Origin: Pogostemon cablin
Taxonomy: Eukaryota > Streptophyta > Magnoliopsida > Lamiales > Lamiaceae
DNA length: 64,000 nucleotides
Reading direction: 5' to 3'
Assembly: GCA_023678885.1 (NCBI GenBank)
Contig: CM042993.1
Span: forward strand, 7,462,501-7,526,500
In this document: piece after piece, positions 45,898-56,671 of the stretch
Layout of the letters: every line of letters starts with the position of its first letter
Numbering within the stretch: position 1 is the stretch's first letter
Translations under genes and position numbers: made by a program
The notes under the pieces: model-generated
Databases searched by the model: none
Seen by the model: the letters and a program-made list of their open reading frames with translations, nothing else
What the model was told of the DNA's origin: nothing

Positions 45898-45950
<53 letters not shown>
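45530..45950. other. Right Helitron flank and spacer
   Basis: 45530-45583 is the right half of the Helitron target repeat. CACACAGTGCACGTAGATG near 45595 resembles family A termini. A lone Stowaway-like end, CTTCCTTCGTCTCGG, lies near 45692. No gene. Confidence 0.5.
45899..45950. repeat. (AAT)n microsatellite
   Basis: About 17 AAT units next to the family A copy. Confidence 0.95.
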
Positions 45951-46239
45951 GAGTGTCTATTGGGTGCACTCGGATGCAAGGGTGCACCTATATGTGTATG
46001 CATTTTTATTCTATTTTGTATACATATTATTCTATTTTGTATATGTGTTTTGTAATAATTGTATATTTTTTTCACACTAAATTTTTCATTAAAAAAACTA
46101 ACATCCATATGTGCATAACTTTTTATTCAATAGTGTATACATATTTTTTTAATAATTGTATATTTTTTACACTCAATTTTTCATTAAAAAAACTAACAAC
46201 ATTATTGCTCGTATACATGTTTTTGGTTATATTTGTATA
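45951..46239 (-). repeat. Family A repeat (TGCACCCGGTGCA), inverted copy
   Basis: It begins AGAGTGTCTATTGGGTGCAC, corresponding to the right terminus of the 5567-5843 copy in reverse, and contains the GTATATGTTTTG-like and TTTTTCATTAAAAAAACTAA words of that family. It stops abruptly at 46239, where a Helitron 3' terminus in minus orientation begins. Confidence 0.65.
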
Positions 46240-46470
46240 CTAGTATTGTGCCCATGCGATGCACGAGATAATTAAATTATTTAACATTTTAATATTAAAT
46301 TTGTATCACAATTTTATTTTATGAAAATTTATATTTAAAATCTAATTTATTTATTAATTTTTCTAAATTATATTACATGTAACCTTTTTTTTATAAGCTT
46401 TAATGATTTTTTTAGTTATCTTTAATTATCAATAGTTTTATTTGACTCGATCAGAATATGGCTAATTCTC
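46240..46470 (-). mobile_element. Helitron 3' end, minus orientation, 5' end not found
   Basis: The complement of 46240-46268 reads CTCGTGCATCGCATGGGCAC then AATACTAG, a Helitron-type hairpin followed by CTAG. On the plus strand the preceding base is A, as required. I cannot place its 5' TC end, so the right limit given is nominal (start of the next family A copy) and the element may be truncated. Confidence 0.5.
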
Positions 46471-46806
46471 CTGTGCACGTGATTGCACCCATGATACGGT
46501 GCATGCACTTTCAAAAATGTATACAATTATGAACAAAAAATATATACACTTATGAAAAGAATGTATACACTTTGTTAGCGAAATTGTTGTTAGTTTTGTT
46601 AGTTTTTATAATGAAATATTGAGTGTAAAAAAATATATAATTATTAAGAAACATGTATATACTATTGAATAAAAATGTTATACAAATATGGGTGCTAGAA
46701 AAATTGAATATAAAAAATTATACAATTATTAAGAAATATGTATACAATATTGAATAAAAATTTATACATATAAGGATGCAAGCTTGCACCCGAATGCAGC
46801 GGATAT
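46471..46806 (+). repeat. Family A repeat (TGCACCCGGTGCA), copy 4
   Basis: GGCTAATTCTCCTGTGCACG at 46460-46479 is the same left terminus as at 5567. ACGGTGCATGCACTTTCAAA and ATACAATTATGAACAAAA follow in the same order as in copy 1. The right end has AAGCTTGCACCCGAATGCAG then GGATATGAACTCT. No coding sequence. Confidence 0.7.
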
Positions 46807-46898
46807 GAACTCTAAAATAGTTAAACTCTCTGAAAAACTCCACCTAAATCTTGATAATTTAGTGTTTTAAATGGAATTGATATTAAGTAATCTTAATC

Positions 46899-46936
<38 letters not shown>

Positions 46937-46939
46937 TAG

Positions 46940-47900
46940 AATAAATCACAATTTATTTCTCAAACAAATCTCAACCACCCATTAAAATAATTATGACCAT
47001 CTATTTCTCGAACAAATCTAAAACACTCATTAAAATAATTAAATAATGGTAATTATAATATTTTCAAATTAGGAAATAATTTATTCCAAATCCTAACCAT
47101 CTATTTCTCAAACAAATCCCAGCCACCCATTAAAATAATTAAATAATAATAATTATAACTTTTTTAAATTAGAAAATAAGATCTCAGCCACCAATTAAAA
47201 TAATTAAATTAATATAATTATTAACTTTTCAACTTTTCAAAACCAGGAAATAAGATATTATTTATTAAAAATTGAATAATATTAAATATGTTATTTGAAT
47301 ATATTCAAAATTTTGAAACAAATCTCAGCCACCCATTAAAATAATTAAATAATTGTGAATATGACTTTTTCAAATAAGAAAATAATTTAGTCCAAATTCT
47401 GACCATTTATTTCTCAAACAAATTTCAACCACCCATTAAAATAATTAAATAGTTATATTTATGACTTTTTCAAATCAGGAAATAAGATATCATTTATTAA
47501 AAATTGAATAATATTAAATATATTATTTGAATATATTAAAAAATTTCAACCATTAAAATAATTAAATAATTTTAATTATAACTTTTTCAAATCAGGAAAT
47601 AATTTAGTCCAAATCTTAGTCATCTATTTCATAAATAAATTTCAGTCACTCATTAAAATAATTAAATAATTATAAGGGTTTAGGGTTTACGGCATAACTT
47701 TTTCAAATAAGGAAATAAGATATTATTGATTAAAAATTGCATAATAATATATATTATTTAAATATATTCAAAAATTTCAACTATTAAAATAATTAAATAA
47801 TTGTAATTATAAAATTTGCAAATAAGGATATAATTTAGTCAAAATCCTGACCATCTATTTCTAAAACAAATCTCTGTCATCCATCAAAATAATTTAATAA
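46940..47900 (+). repeat. Minisatellite: about 10 degenerate units of 50-140 bases
   Basis: The core words ATCTATTTCTCAAACAAATC and CACCCATTAAAATAATTAAA recur about ten times (ATTAAAATAATT near 46983, 47032, 47129, 47194, 47334, 47437, 47554, 47655, 47793, 47883). Unit length varies through indels, often with AAATCAGGAAATAA-type spacers. Confidence 0.8.
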
Positions 47901-48045
47901 TTATAAGGATTTAGGGTTTAAAGTTTATGACATAATGTTTCTAAAGGGTTTAAGCTTTAGGGTTAAAGGGCTTAAGGTTTAGGGCATAATATTTTCAGAG
48001 GGTTTAAGATTTAAGGTTTAGATTAGGGTTTAGGTTTTATGGCAT
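47676..48045 (+). repeat. Telomere-like GGGTTTA-rich stretch
   Basis: GGGTTTAGGGTTTACGG near 47676, GGATTTAGGGTTTAAAG near 47907, and AGGGTTTAAGC, TTTAGGGTTAAAGGG and GGTTTAGGGC to about 48040. These are related to the plant telomere unit TTTAGGG but irregular and short. Confidence 0.6.
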
Positions 48046-48277
48046 AATATTTACAGATGGTTTACCAATTATCAGTAGGGTATAGTAGAATAAAATTCAA
48101 TTGCATATAATATTTTATTTATTTGCAGTTTATTTATAAAATATTAAATTTAAATAAATAAATAAATAATTTTATTTATGACTAAAATAATAATTGCATA
48201 TAATATTTTCTGTGCAACGCACATATGGGTAATATATTATGACTAAAATAAAAATATAAAAACTATATAATTGTATA

Positions 48278-48500
48278 CTCCGTCCGTCCCGCACTAAGGG
48301 TTTTTTTTATTTTGGTCGTCCCACTCAAAGGGTCCTCTTTCCTTTTTTATACACATGAGTCCCATACTCACCCACTAATACAATTAAAATATGAGGCCCA
48401 CACTCTTACTAATACAACTACCCACTACACATTAAATAATAATACTTCTTAATCCACGTGCAGAAAAGTAAAATGCACCCTTGGTGCGGGACGGAGGGAG
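48278..48500. mobile_element. Stowaway MITE nested at the Helitron 3' end
   Basis: CTCCGTCCGTCCCGCACTA at the left and, on the complement of the right, CTCCCTCCGTCCCGCACCA form a long TIR with TA on both sides. At 223 bases it is similar in length and interior (CCCACTCAAAGGGTC, CACTACACATTAAATAATAA) to 56385-56607. Confidence 0.92.
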
Positions 48501-48541
48501 TATAATATTTTCCGTGCAACGCACGGTTGGGTAATATTTAG

Positions 48542-50457
48542 TATAAATAATAACATGAAAAAAATTAAAATCAAAATTATATTACTCCTGTTTGGGATAA
48601 AACACATAACTTTATAAAGAGTTCTCGAGCTGATTTGCAGAAGCTTTGATGAGAAATCAAAGTCATAAAATCAATTTATTGAAAAAAGTACATGACCATA
48701 ATAGTGTTATATGAACATAATTAGGAAGTTGATTATTAGTAAAAGGATTATTATGGCTTAAATTTTGAAATTTCTAATTGTGTTTCTTATTAAAATGACA
48801 AAAAAATCATTGACTTATAAATGAAAATAATTACATATTGCAAAGTATGAGAGATTAAAAAATCCCAAACTCATAAGAATAAAGAAGTGCATTAATCACT
48901 ATTAATCAAAAACTAAAAAATACACAATTATAATATAAAGGTAGTTTAACCACCAACAAATTGAGTTAAAATACTAATACGGGTTTGACTTTGATTTTTT
49001 CTTCTATTTGTACTTTATTCTCTGTTTTGCTTTCATATAAAAATTATTATCTATAACTGCAACACATATTTTATTAAATTAGGTATTATATATATATATA
49101 ATAAAATGAAGCATTTAAAATAATTCTTTTAAAACACGTATAATAGAATTATATCACCATATAAATGTTCATAAACAAAATAAAACCATAAAAGTTTGTA
49201 ATGATTTTCTATAAAGAGAGGAGATGAGAAATGAAACATGAGAGTGTGATTTTACTTCATATATATTTAATTCTAATATATATATATACACAAAAAAATC
49301 TAAAGCTATTAAATTACAATAAATCAATTATTTTAAATTTAAATGACAATTAAAGAATATATCTTCTTTAATTAATGAAACTTAAAAAAAATGCTTTCAT
49401 ATGAAAAAATATATATATTTACTAAATTAAATATTATAGATATATACAAAAGGTAGAGATTATTAGATGATTCTTTTAAAAAGTGTATAATAAAATTACA
49501 TCACTACCTAAATATTAAAAACAAAGTATTGAAAATTGTAGTTGTAATTTATAAAGAGGGAGAGTGAAGATGAGAAATGAAAATGTAATTTTACCTCATA
49601 TTTGATTCATATATATAAAAATACTTATACAATATTTACCAAATTCATCGTCATCGAAGAATGCTAGTGGAGATTGAATGAGAATTATATTCGGAAACTA
49701 TCATACAAAAATAGACTGCAATTTTTAACACTCTATCATTCGTCAATCGAATGTAGAAGGGAAAGACTAATTAGAAGAATCACAAATAAATAAAAGAATG
49801 AGCAACAAAATATCCTATAACAAACACACTAAAATAATATAAGATCAAATCGAATTTGCAATCATAAAAATATTCGGCGAATGCAGTTATTTCTTCTTCC
49901 CGCGGATGTAGTTACTTCTTCTCACGTACTCGATCTCATGCATGATGGTTGTCACTGCATTTTTTTCATCAAAACCTTTTATTGAAATGATTCTCTTCTA
50001 CTATTCTAATTCATATAAATACATTAACATCACAATTATAATAACAATTCAAAAAATATATAATCTATATTCGAATCTCTATATATGCATATAAATAAAA
50101 GTAAAATAACATGAGAAAAATAATAATAAAATTTTTTTGGTTGAATGTACAATGATATATGTAGCTATTTATACAAAATTATTGATCAATAAGAGTGAAA
50201 ACATAATTAATGTAATAAATTTCTTAATTTATTATAATTAATTGATTGCCTTAACTTTCTATAAATACTATAAATATTAATTGAAAATAATAATAAAGGT
50301 AGACTAATAACGTACGACCAACTTAAGATGTCTTTAGATAAAATAAAAATAAGAATAATAGTAAAAATAGAAATAACTACACCTACTCTCACAGCGCCAC
50401 GCCACCAAGCAAGAAGGAGAGGCATGCCACATAAGCAAAAGCAAACTCTCATTTAAA
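48542..50457. other. Intergenic AT-rich, no gene
   Basis: There is a loose direct duplication (AAAGTGTATAATAAAATTAC and TAAAGAGG(G/A)AG blocks near 49130-49240 and 49480-49590), suggesting an old segmental repeat. The minus-strand frame 50207-50452 has hydrophobic stretches but no family resemblance. Confidence 0.5.
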
Positions 50458-50514
50458 TGTCTTTAGATGTATTCAGATGGGTGCATCGGGCACGTGCGTG
50501 CACTATAATTAGCC

Positions 50515-50515
<1 letters not shown>
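50458..50515 (-). repeat. Family A terminus remnant
   Basis: GGGTGCATCGGGCACGTGCG followed by TGCACTATAATTAGCC looks like the two family A termini brought together with the middle deleted. TATAATTAGCC is the complement of the family's GGCTAATTATA start. Confidence 0.5.

Positions 50516-50516
<1 letters not shown>

Positions 50517-50554
<38 letters not shown>
50517..50554. repeat. (AAT)n microsatellite just upstream of WDR5
   Basis: About 12 AAT units ending some 80 bases before the WDR5 start codon, so within or next to the promoter/leader. Confidence 0.95.
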
Positions 50555-50555
<1 letters not shown>

Positions 50556-50635
50556 GGGATTGGCTCGTAGCAGAGTTATTTCCGAGAGTCTGCAAAGGAA
50601 AACCTCACCAGAACCCTCCCAAAGTGGAACCGAAG

Positions 50636-53600
50636 ATGGCGGACACCTTCAAACCCTACCGCCTCAAGCATACTCTCACCGGCCACAAACGCGACGTCGC
50701 CAGTGTCAAGTTCTCCGACGACGGCCGCCTCCTCGCCTCTGGCTCCGCGGACAAGACGGCTCGCACTTACTCCGTCTCATCTCCGGACACTCCTCCCAAC
50801 GAATTGATTGGCCACGAAGCCGGCATCTCCGACATTGCCTTCTCCGCCGACAGTCGCTTCATTGCTACCTCCTCCGACGACCGCACCGTCCGTCTCTGGG
50901 ACGTCGCCACTGGCTCGCTTGTTAAAACCCTTACTGGCCACACCAACTACGTTTTCTGCGTCAATTTCAACCCCCAATCCAACACGCTTGCCTCCGGTTC
51001 CTTCGATGAGACCGTTCGAATTTGGGATGCTAAGTCTGGAAAATGCTTAAAAGTTCTTCCAGCGCACTCCGATCCTGTAACCGCCGTTCATTACAATCTG
51101 GACGGATCGATGATAGTTTCGAGTAGTTATGATGGGCTTTGTAGGATCTGGGATTCTTCTACTGGCCATTGTATGAAGACTCTTATTGATGATGAGCATC
51201 CACCTGTTAGCTTTGTCAAGTTCTCCCCCAATGGCAAGTTTATTCTGGTTGGAACCCTTGATAATACGTTGGTTAGTTTCTTTAACTCTCTCTAAACTTG
51301 CAGTCTTTGCAAAATGTTAGTTTCATTTACTAAATTTAATTGGATTTTTTTATTTAATTTTGTTTATTTGATTTGTTTGGTTGATTGATGGGGAACTTAA
51401 TTCTTCTTTGGAACTTATGGATCATTTTGAGTGTCTGCCAATGGAGCTATGTGAACTTTTTTGTTCTGTGTCCATGTTTGTCTTCTTATATGGGATGTTA
51501 ATTTCAGAAAATTGCAAGGATGCAAATGCTAGACTTTTTGCTTCTTGTTGTTAGGTACTCTTTTATAGTAGATTGTATATGTTGGCATATCCATAATATT
51601 GAGTTCCTTAGATGTGTGTGTTTTTTGTTTTTTGAGAAGGGGGGTACAAGGTGTTGCTGGCACCAGTTTCTTAAGTATCATTATTCATGGTAGTGATGAC
51701 ATACAAGTATTCATCATGAATTCTAGAATTAGTTCTATTAGAAAAATAGTTGGAGAATTAATTAACTGGGTGTTACTTCTGATCTATTGATTTGGATAAA
51801 GCATCAAGTGTTGAGCGCTTAGACTTCAGCTGTATGATCTATACAAAGAAGCTGAATACCATTGTGGTTTTGGGACCTAAGTTGTGTTTGGGTGAAAAAT
51901 GAAGGTTGTGACTCTGGCAGATAACAGATATAGGCTTTAAAACTGCTTATCCTGACAGTTGAACTATAGGTAGAATTACTATGTTTTGAAAGGAGGCTTC
52001 GATCGTTAGGTTGTCACGATCAACCAAAGTTTTAGTTAGGTCACTACAAAATGCTTAAGATGATTCTAAAAGATATTCTTAGTTGCAAAATTTTCAATAT
52101 TTTTATTTCTTCTGTTTTTGAGAGGTTTTATAGGATGTGATTGTCATGATATTTCGGTAGTACTGGGTAGGGAATCCAGACCTTGAAATCTAGGGATGTT
52201 TGTTTTGAGTTTGTGTGAATTTTGAAAACTGAATAGTTAGTGGGATTGTTTGTTTGAAATTTTTATAGGATTCAAATTTCAAATCAATGTGTAAGGTGTT
52301 AGTGGGAACTATTGTATTTTTCTTGATTGTGTTTATAATGATTCAATTAAGTAAATTAGTGTGGCTTATTGAAATTCGTGAGATAATGATAGTGTGTGTG
52401 CATTTGGTATTGATATGTTTATATATAAACCTCCTATAAGTTCCATAACGAATGGGGCTTGGGTTAGCAATAACCAAAGTCCAGCCAGGCTTGTCGACAA
52501 ACAAACAACTCAAGGATTCTCAATCTCATGCAACAGTCCCAGACTCCTCGTTATATAATTTCATCTGAATGTCCCATAATAACTATTCCCTCCATGTTGA
52601 AATGCCCATGTTCTCCCAAGTACATAAATGAAAGTTATACTATGAAGAAAAGTCCTCTTTTTGGGAAAGGTGGGAGAATCAATTGTGCTTGTTAGCTTTC
52701 ATTAATTACTATTGTTGGACATTATATGATTATTGACCATTTGTGTCCTGCATAGTTGTCTAGTTGCATTGCTGGCATAATATAGCCCTGTTAAAATTGG
52801 TGCACAAATTCTTTATAGTATTTACAATCACTGTGAAACTAATATTATGTTCTCGACCTGAATGTAATATCTTATACTTGTGTAGTATTCCTCATGGAAT
52901 ACCTCATCTATCTGGGATATTTTACTTTCTTTCACCCGACTTAATATCAGCAAATTTCATACTCCAAACAGATGCTAAAGTAAAGTATAATTTCATATCT
53001 TTCATTCTTTTGTATAGGCTTATCAACATATAAACAAATAAATAGCTGTAATGCTTGGTCTTTCTGAATTTTTCTGGTTCTAATTTTTTGGTTTAAAGTG
53101 ATTTAATAAACCAGTGAATAGTGTTATTCAATGTTTGTTATGTTTGTTTTAGGTTTAAGTAGGGTAGGTTTAAACTTTATGTCAAATCAAGTATTAATTG
53201 AGGTGAGAGAAGGGATAAAAGTAAGAGAGAGAAAGGAAGAAAAAATATTAATTGAGGAGAGAGAATGTATAGTAGGGAGTGGGTAAGTGTTAATAGGGTT
53301 AGTAGGTGTATATAGAGGAGATTTAAGGAGATTTAATAAATCTAGACCTGGGGTATTAAATCCTAATCAAACATCACCTTATTGACTAAACCAAATACCA
53401 GACATAATATTACAAGATCTATGGAATTTATGTACTATATAAGGTGGTTGTCATTTTTTTTTTACTTCATATAAGTTTATGACATTGTTGATTGTATCAT
53501 TAGAATACTTGTCAGTTATACACAAATGCAGGCTTGTACTGTACTCTGACCCTTTACTCTTGTATGCGAAATGAATGTTATGGCATTTTGACTTAATTAT

Positions 53601-54288
53601 CCCTACACTATGAGGGTTCTTGACTTTGTTTTTTGGATATTCGAAAAATTTCCTGTTGATTTTAGTGCTTCCTAGTTTTCTGCAGAGTTCTGATGCAATC
53701 ATGCAATAGCTCAAATAGTACTCATTCAATTGCTACATTGCTTGTGAAGATAGATATCGAGAGCCAAATGATATCCGTCCCCTTTTAGCATTTATCTTAT
53801 AAATTTTGTAATATATTGTTATGCATTAGTCTGTATCCAATTCATGTTGCCTCTCTGTGCTAGTGTTTGCATTGCTTATTAATTATTATATCTGTGGGAT
53901 AGTTTGTGTAGTATTACTGATTTACAGAAATGTTTATGTTCTCAACTGCACCCATTTCGCATTCCATTTCAATCTTGATTCACTGTGCATGCAGCGGCTC
54001 TGGAATTATTCTACTGGAAAATTTCTGAAAACATACAAGGGGCACGTGAACTCCAAGTACTGTGTATCTTCGACATTTTCAATAACGAATGGGAAATACA
54101 TAGTGAGTGGATCGGAGGATAACTGTGTCTATCTATGGGAGCTTCAGTCCCGGCAAGTAGTCCAAAAGCTGGAAGGTCATACAGACGCTGTTATATCGGT
54201 GGCATGCCACCCAACCGAGAATACGATTGCCTCCGGTGCTCTTGGAACTGATAGGACAGTAAAGATTTGGACCCAGGACGAGGATTGA
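50636..54288 (+). CDS. WDR5: WD40 protein WDR5 (COMPASS-type H3K4 methyltransferase core subunit), 2 exons
   Basis: A nuclear seven-blade WD40 scaffold that, with RbBP5 and Ash2 homologues, supports histone H3 Lys4 methylation; in plants it is linked to flowering control. Exons 50636-51271 and 53995-54288 join as TL|RLWNYSTGK and give 309 residues, close to plant WDR5a. Repeats are clear: HTLTGHKRDVASVKFS, LIGHEAGISDIAFS…VRLWDV, LTGHTNYVFCVNF…VRIWDA, AHSDPVTAVHY…CRIWDS, PPVSFVKFS…RLWNYS, GHVNSKYC…VYLWEL and GHTDAVISV…VKIWTQ. The start is the Met of MADTFKPYRL, after a short leader. Two in-frame residues upstream of it begin at a GTG, not an ATG. The coding exon 1 is GC-rich compared with everything around it. 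The 2.7-kb intron contains a family D repeat. Confidence 0.95.
53135..53330 (+). repeat. Family D repeat, copy 2, in the WDR5 intron
   Basis: GTTATGTTTGTTTTAGGTTT, then TTAATTGAGGTGAGAGAAGG, then GGTAAGTGTTAATAGGG and GTGTATATAGAGG match in order the complement of 36921-37145. Confidence 0.65.
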
Positions 54289-54937
54289 ATCATATTCTCA
54301 TTATTTGGATTCATCTAATGTTAGGGCCATTCATTGATTTTCTTTTTAGTTTCAACTTGTGTATCCATTGTTGTATGTACAATCCAGGACATTATGAAAC
54401 CTTTGCTTAACCAAATGTGTGATTGCTTTTCTGTTGTGTAATATTGTGCTTTGTTTGACTCCTTTATTTTTTTAGGGGGGTCCAATACTTTTGGTCTCAC
54501 GTAGCACCGTCTCTATGTTTGGATCGATTGTCTCTTTAAATGAGTAAAATACCAAGTCGACGACTTGTTTATCATTTCAAGTATTTAAAGAACAAAAATG
54601 AATTTTCATAAACTCTGAAGGGCAACGTCTCTCATTCTTGTATTTCAAAACAATATGATTTGTGGTTTGCTTGTTTAGAATAGAGACCAAGCCCTGTTAG
54701 TAAGTGTAACAATGATGAAAACACACATTAGATAGATGATAAAATGTGATAAAGAAATTGAAGGTACTTAGTTTGGTAGTAAGACAACAAGTGACTATAA
54801 GAAAAATGACCAATAATGACGGAGATCATGTCTTGTCATTATTGTTACATTCTTGTCATTAAAGATCTTTAGCTAGGGAAGCAATAATAACAGGATATCC
54901 GTCAGTGTACACAACATCATATCAAATATACATTCAA
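54289..54937. other. WDR5 3' region and spacer
   Basis: 3' UTR of WDR5, then AT-rich sequence including an inverted pair near 54805-54870 (ACCAATAATGACGGAGATCA / TTGTCATTATTG). No gene. Confidence 0.5.
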
Positions 54938-55317
54938 CTAGGTTTGGAGAGCTGCACGAAGAGCCGTTGCAACTTCTTTCACCGTCACATTAAACTCTTT
55001 CTCCATCTGCCAAATTAATGCATGCACTCTATTATCACAACATAGTACAATTTACAACATAGCCATGTTGAAATATGTATACATACCTCTGCAATAATGG
55101 TGATTTCAATGGCTGAAGTTCCAAATGGAGACACATTGGTGTTCACCACCACCATCTTAAGACTCTCCACCTTGCTAAGTAGCTTTGCAACCACTCCCTT
55201 TTGTTTCCGACAATGAATCCTCACAAGAACATTCCGATCCACCACTCGAGCCTCTATCTCCGCCTCGTTGGAGCCGCCGCTTACCTCCCCATCCGCAACC
55301 ACCACTGGATCATCCAT
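54938..55317 (-). pseudogene. bHLH factor C-terminal (ACT-like) fragment, paralogue of the 61.6-kb gene
   Basis: Two minus-strand exons, 55317-55087 and 55006-54938, splice as EITIIAE|MEKEFNVTVK and end RAALQT*. The protein carries the ACT-like C-terminal region of subgroup IVa bHLH factors: VLVRIHCRKQKGVVAKLL and LLSKVESLKMVVVNTN. The bHLH domain is absent: reading upstream in frame, a stop (TAG) immediately precedes the Met at 55317, and no HxxxExRRR basic region lies in the next kilobase. It could be a truncated pseudogene, or a small ACT-only protein if transcribed (99 residues from that Met). It lies in opposite orientation to the intact paralogue, and the splice position matches it. Confidence 0.8.
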
Positions 55318-56384
55318 CTACAGCTTACTCTTAATTAGCCACCTAAATATTGCAACGAATTTGTTTATGATACTTGAAAACAACCCAACTCATCAATATA
55401 TACACTTGCATTATCTCTTTTCATTTTGTTTAATCCCCTTGTGAAAATCGAGTTTCTTTTTTTCTTTTCGTTTGTTAAGTGAGTAGGCATGTGGAATTCG
55501 GGTGTATTCATTTGTTGAGCACGAGGACCATCACAACCAAAATAAGATTCATCACATTCCATTTTTTGTTTAAGAATTTTATTGTCTTAAATTAATAATT
55601 TCAAATGTGATTACTATTTTATCTTTTTCTATTAATGATTTTCTTTTGTCTTGGGTTTATTCAATTTAGATGTCCTGTTACATTTTAGTGTTACATCTCC
55701 TGTTACACGTGTTAGATGAGTGACACGTATGTGGAGAGGGAAATCTCAATCATTACCCTTAGGGTTGATTGTTAGGGTATAAATTAGTCTAACACACGTG
55801 TCAATCATCCAACGGTTTGTAACAGGAGATGTAATACTAAATGTAACAGAAGATCCGAACCGGGGTTTATTACCGTCTTTGTTTTATCACCAATTCATTA
55901 CCGTCTTTGTTTTATCACCAATTCATTTAATAATTGTGGTGCACACAATTACAATTAATTATTCTCTCATTTCATAATTTCATTCCTCATTTATTTGTTT
56001 CTAAATTATCTTCGCACTTTTGAATAATGAACTATTAACACTTAATCCTATTATTCCATACTACATTTTAGTTTAAAATTATCATCACCGTCTAATATAT
56101 TACACTCTATCATTTGTTTATTACTAAAAAAAAATCTTAAATTTTTAATCTAAAAGTGATCTACTTTTTTAGACAAAGTATTATATTCTCGCAGTTTAAT
56201 AACCTGTCATTACATTGTATTTTAAAAAATACCTCTCTCACTTAATTCATACAATCTACTTTATCAATTATTTACTCTATTATTTAAAAATAACATAATA
56301 CCCTAAAATTAATAAAATTATTTTACTTAAACTCTAGCCAGAGTAAAAGTGAAAAGTCTATGAAGACGAAAGGAATACTTTATA
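55318..56384. other. Intergenic with a Mutator-type MITE and a tandem duplication
   Basis: Apart from the MITE at 55662-55862 and a direct duplication of about 32 bases (TTACCGTCTTTGTTTTATCA, twice between 55870 and 55930), no gene is seen. The minus-strand frame 55365-55562 is not recognisable and shows no basic helix-loop-helix residues. Confidence 0.5.
55662..55862. mobile_element. Mutator-type MITE with 9-bp target duplication GGGTTTATT
   Basis: Exact GGGTTTATT duplications at 55653-55661 and 55863-55871 flank a 201-base element. Its ends are inverted: left CAATTTAGATGTCCTGTTAC, complement of right CGGTTCGGATCTTCTGTTAC, continuing with ATTTAGT and TTACATCTCCTGTTACA. A 9-base duplication with long TIRs is typical of Mutator-like elements. 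Confidence 0.85.
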
Positions 56385-56607
56385 CTCCCTCCGTCTCACT
56401 CAAATGGTCTCTTTTTCTATTTTGGGCGTCCCACCCAAATAGTCCACTTTTCTTTTTTACACACATGGGACCCAGACACACCTACTAATACAATTAAAAT
56501 ATATGATCCACACTCCCACTAATACAACTACCCACTACACATTAAATAATAATACTCCTTATTCCACGTGCCAAAAAGCAAAAACTACCCTTAATGTGGG
56601 ACGTGAG
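56385..56607. mobile_element. Stowaway MITE
   Basis: It begins CTCCCTCCGTCTCACTCAAA with TA on the left, and ends CCCTTAATGTGGGACGTGAG before TA. The interior closely follows 48278-48500, so the two are the same subfamily. Confidence 0.85.
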
Positions 56608-56671
56608 TATTCTTAATTAATTTGTGTTGATACTTCATGCACCCATACTTATCACTATTCAATAGTGTATT

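Larger units (their letters stand above)
46897..48541 (+). mobile_element. Helitron with internal minisatellite and decayed, duplicated 3' end
   Basis: The 5' end TCTTAATATATATATATATA followed by ATAAAAGTAGAATAAATC resembles the start of the 44256 element (TCTATATA…ATAAAAGCAG). The 3' side has two hairpin-type termini: TGTGC-AAC-GCACA near 48211-48223 and CCGTGC-AAC-GCACGG at 48512-48526, each followed by GGGTAATAT. The expected CTAG is replaced by TTAG at 48538-48541. A Stowaway MITE sits between the two termini. The interior holds a minisatellite (46940-47900) and telomere-like words. The exact 5' base is uncertain. Confidence 0.6.

Noticed and set aside
47676..48045. Telomere or chromosome end
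   Set aside because: Only scattered irregular GGGTTTA words are present, embedded in a repeat-rich Helitron with unique genes on both sides.
50777..50977. Extra frames on both strands within WDR5 exon 1
   Set aside because: Shadows of a GC-rich coding exon; the WD40 frame is unambiguous.
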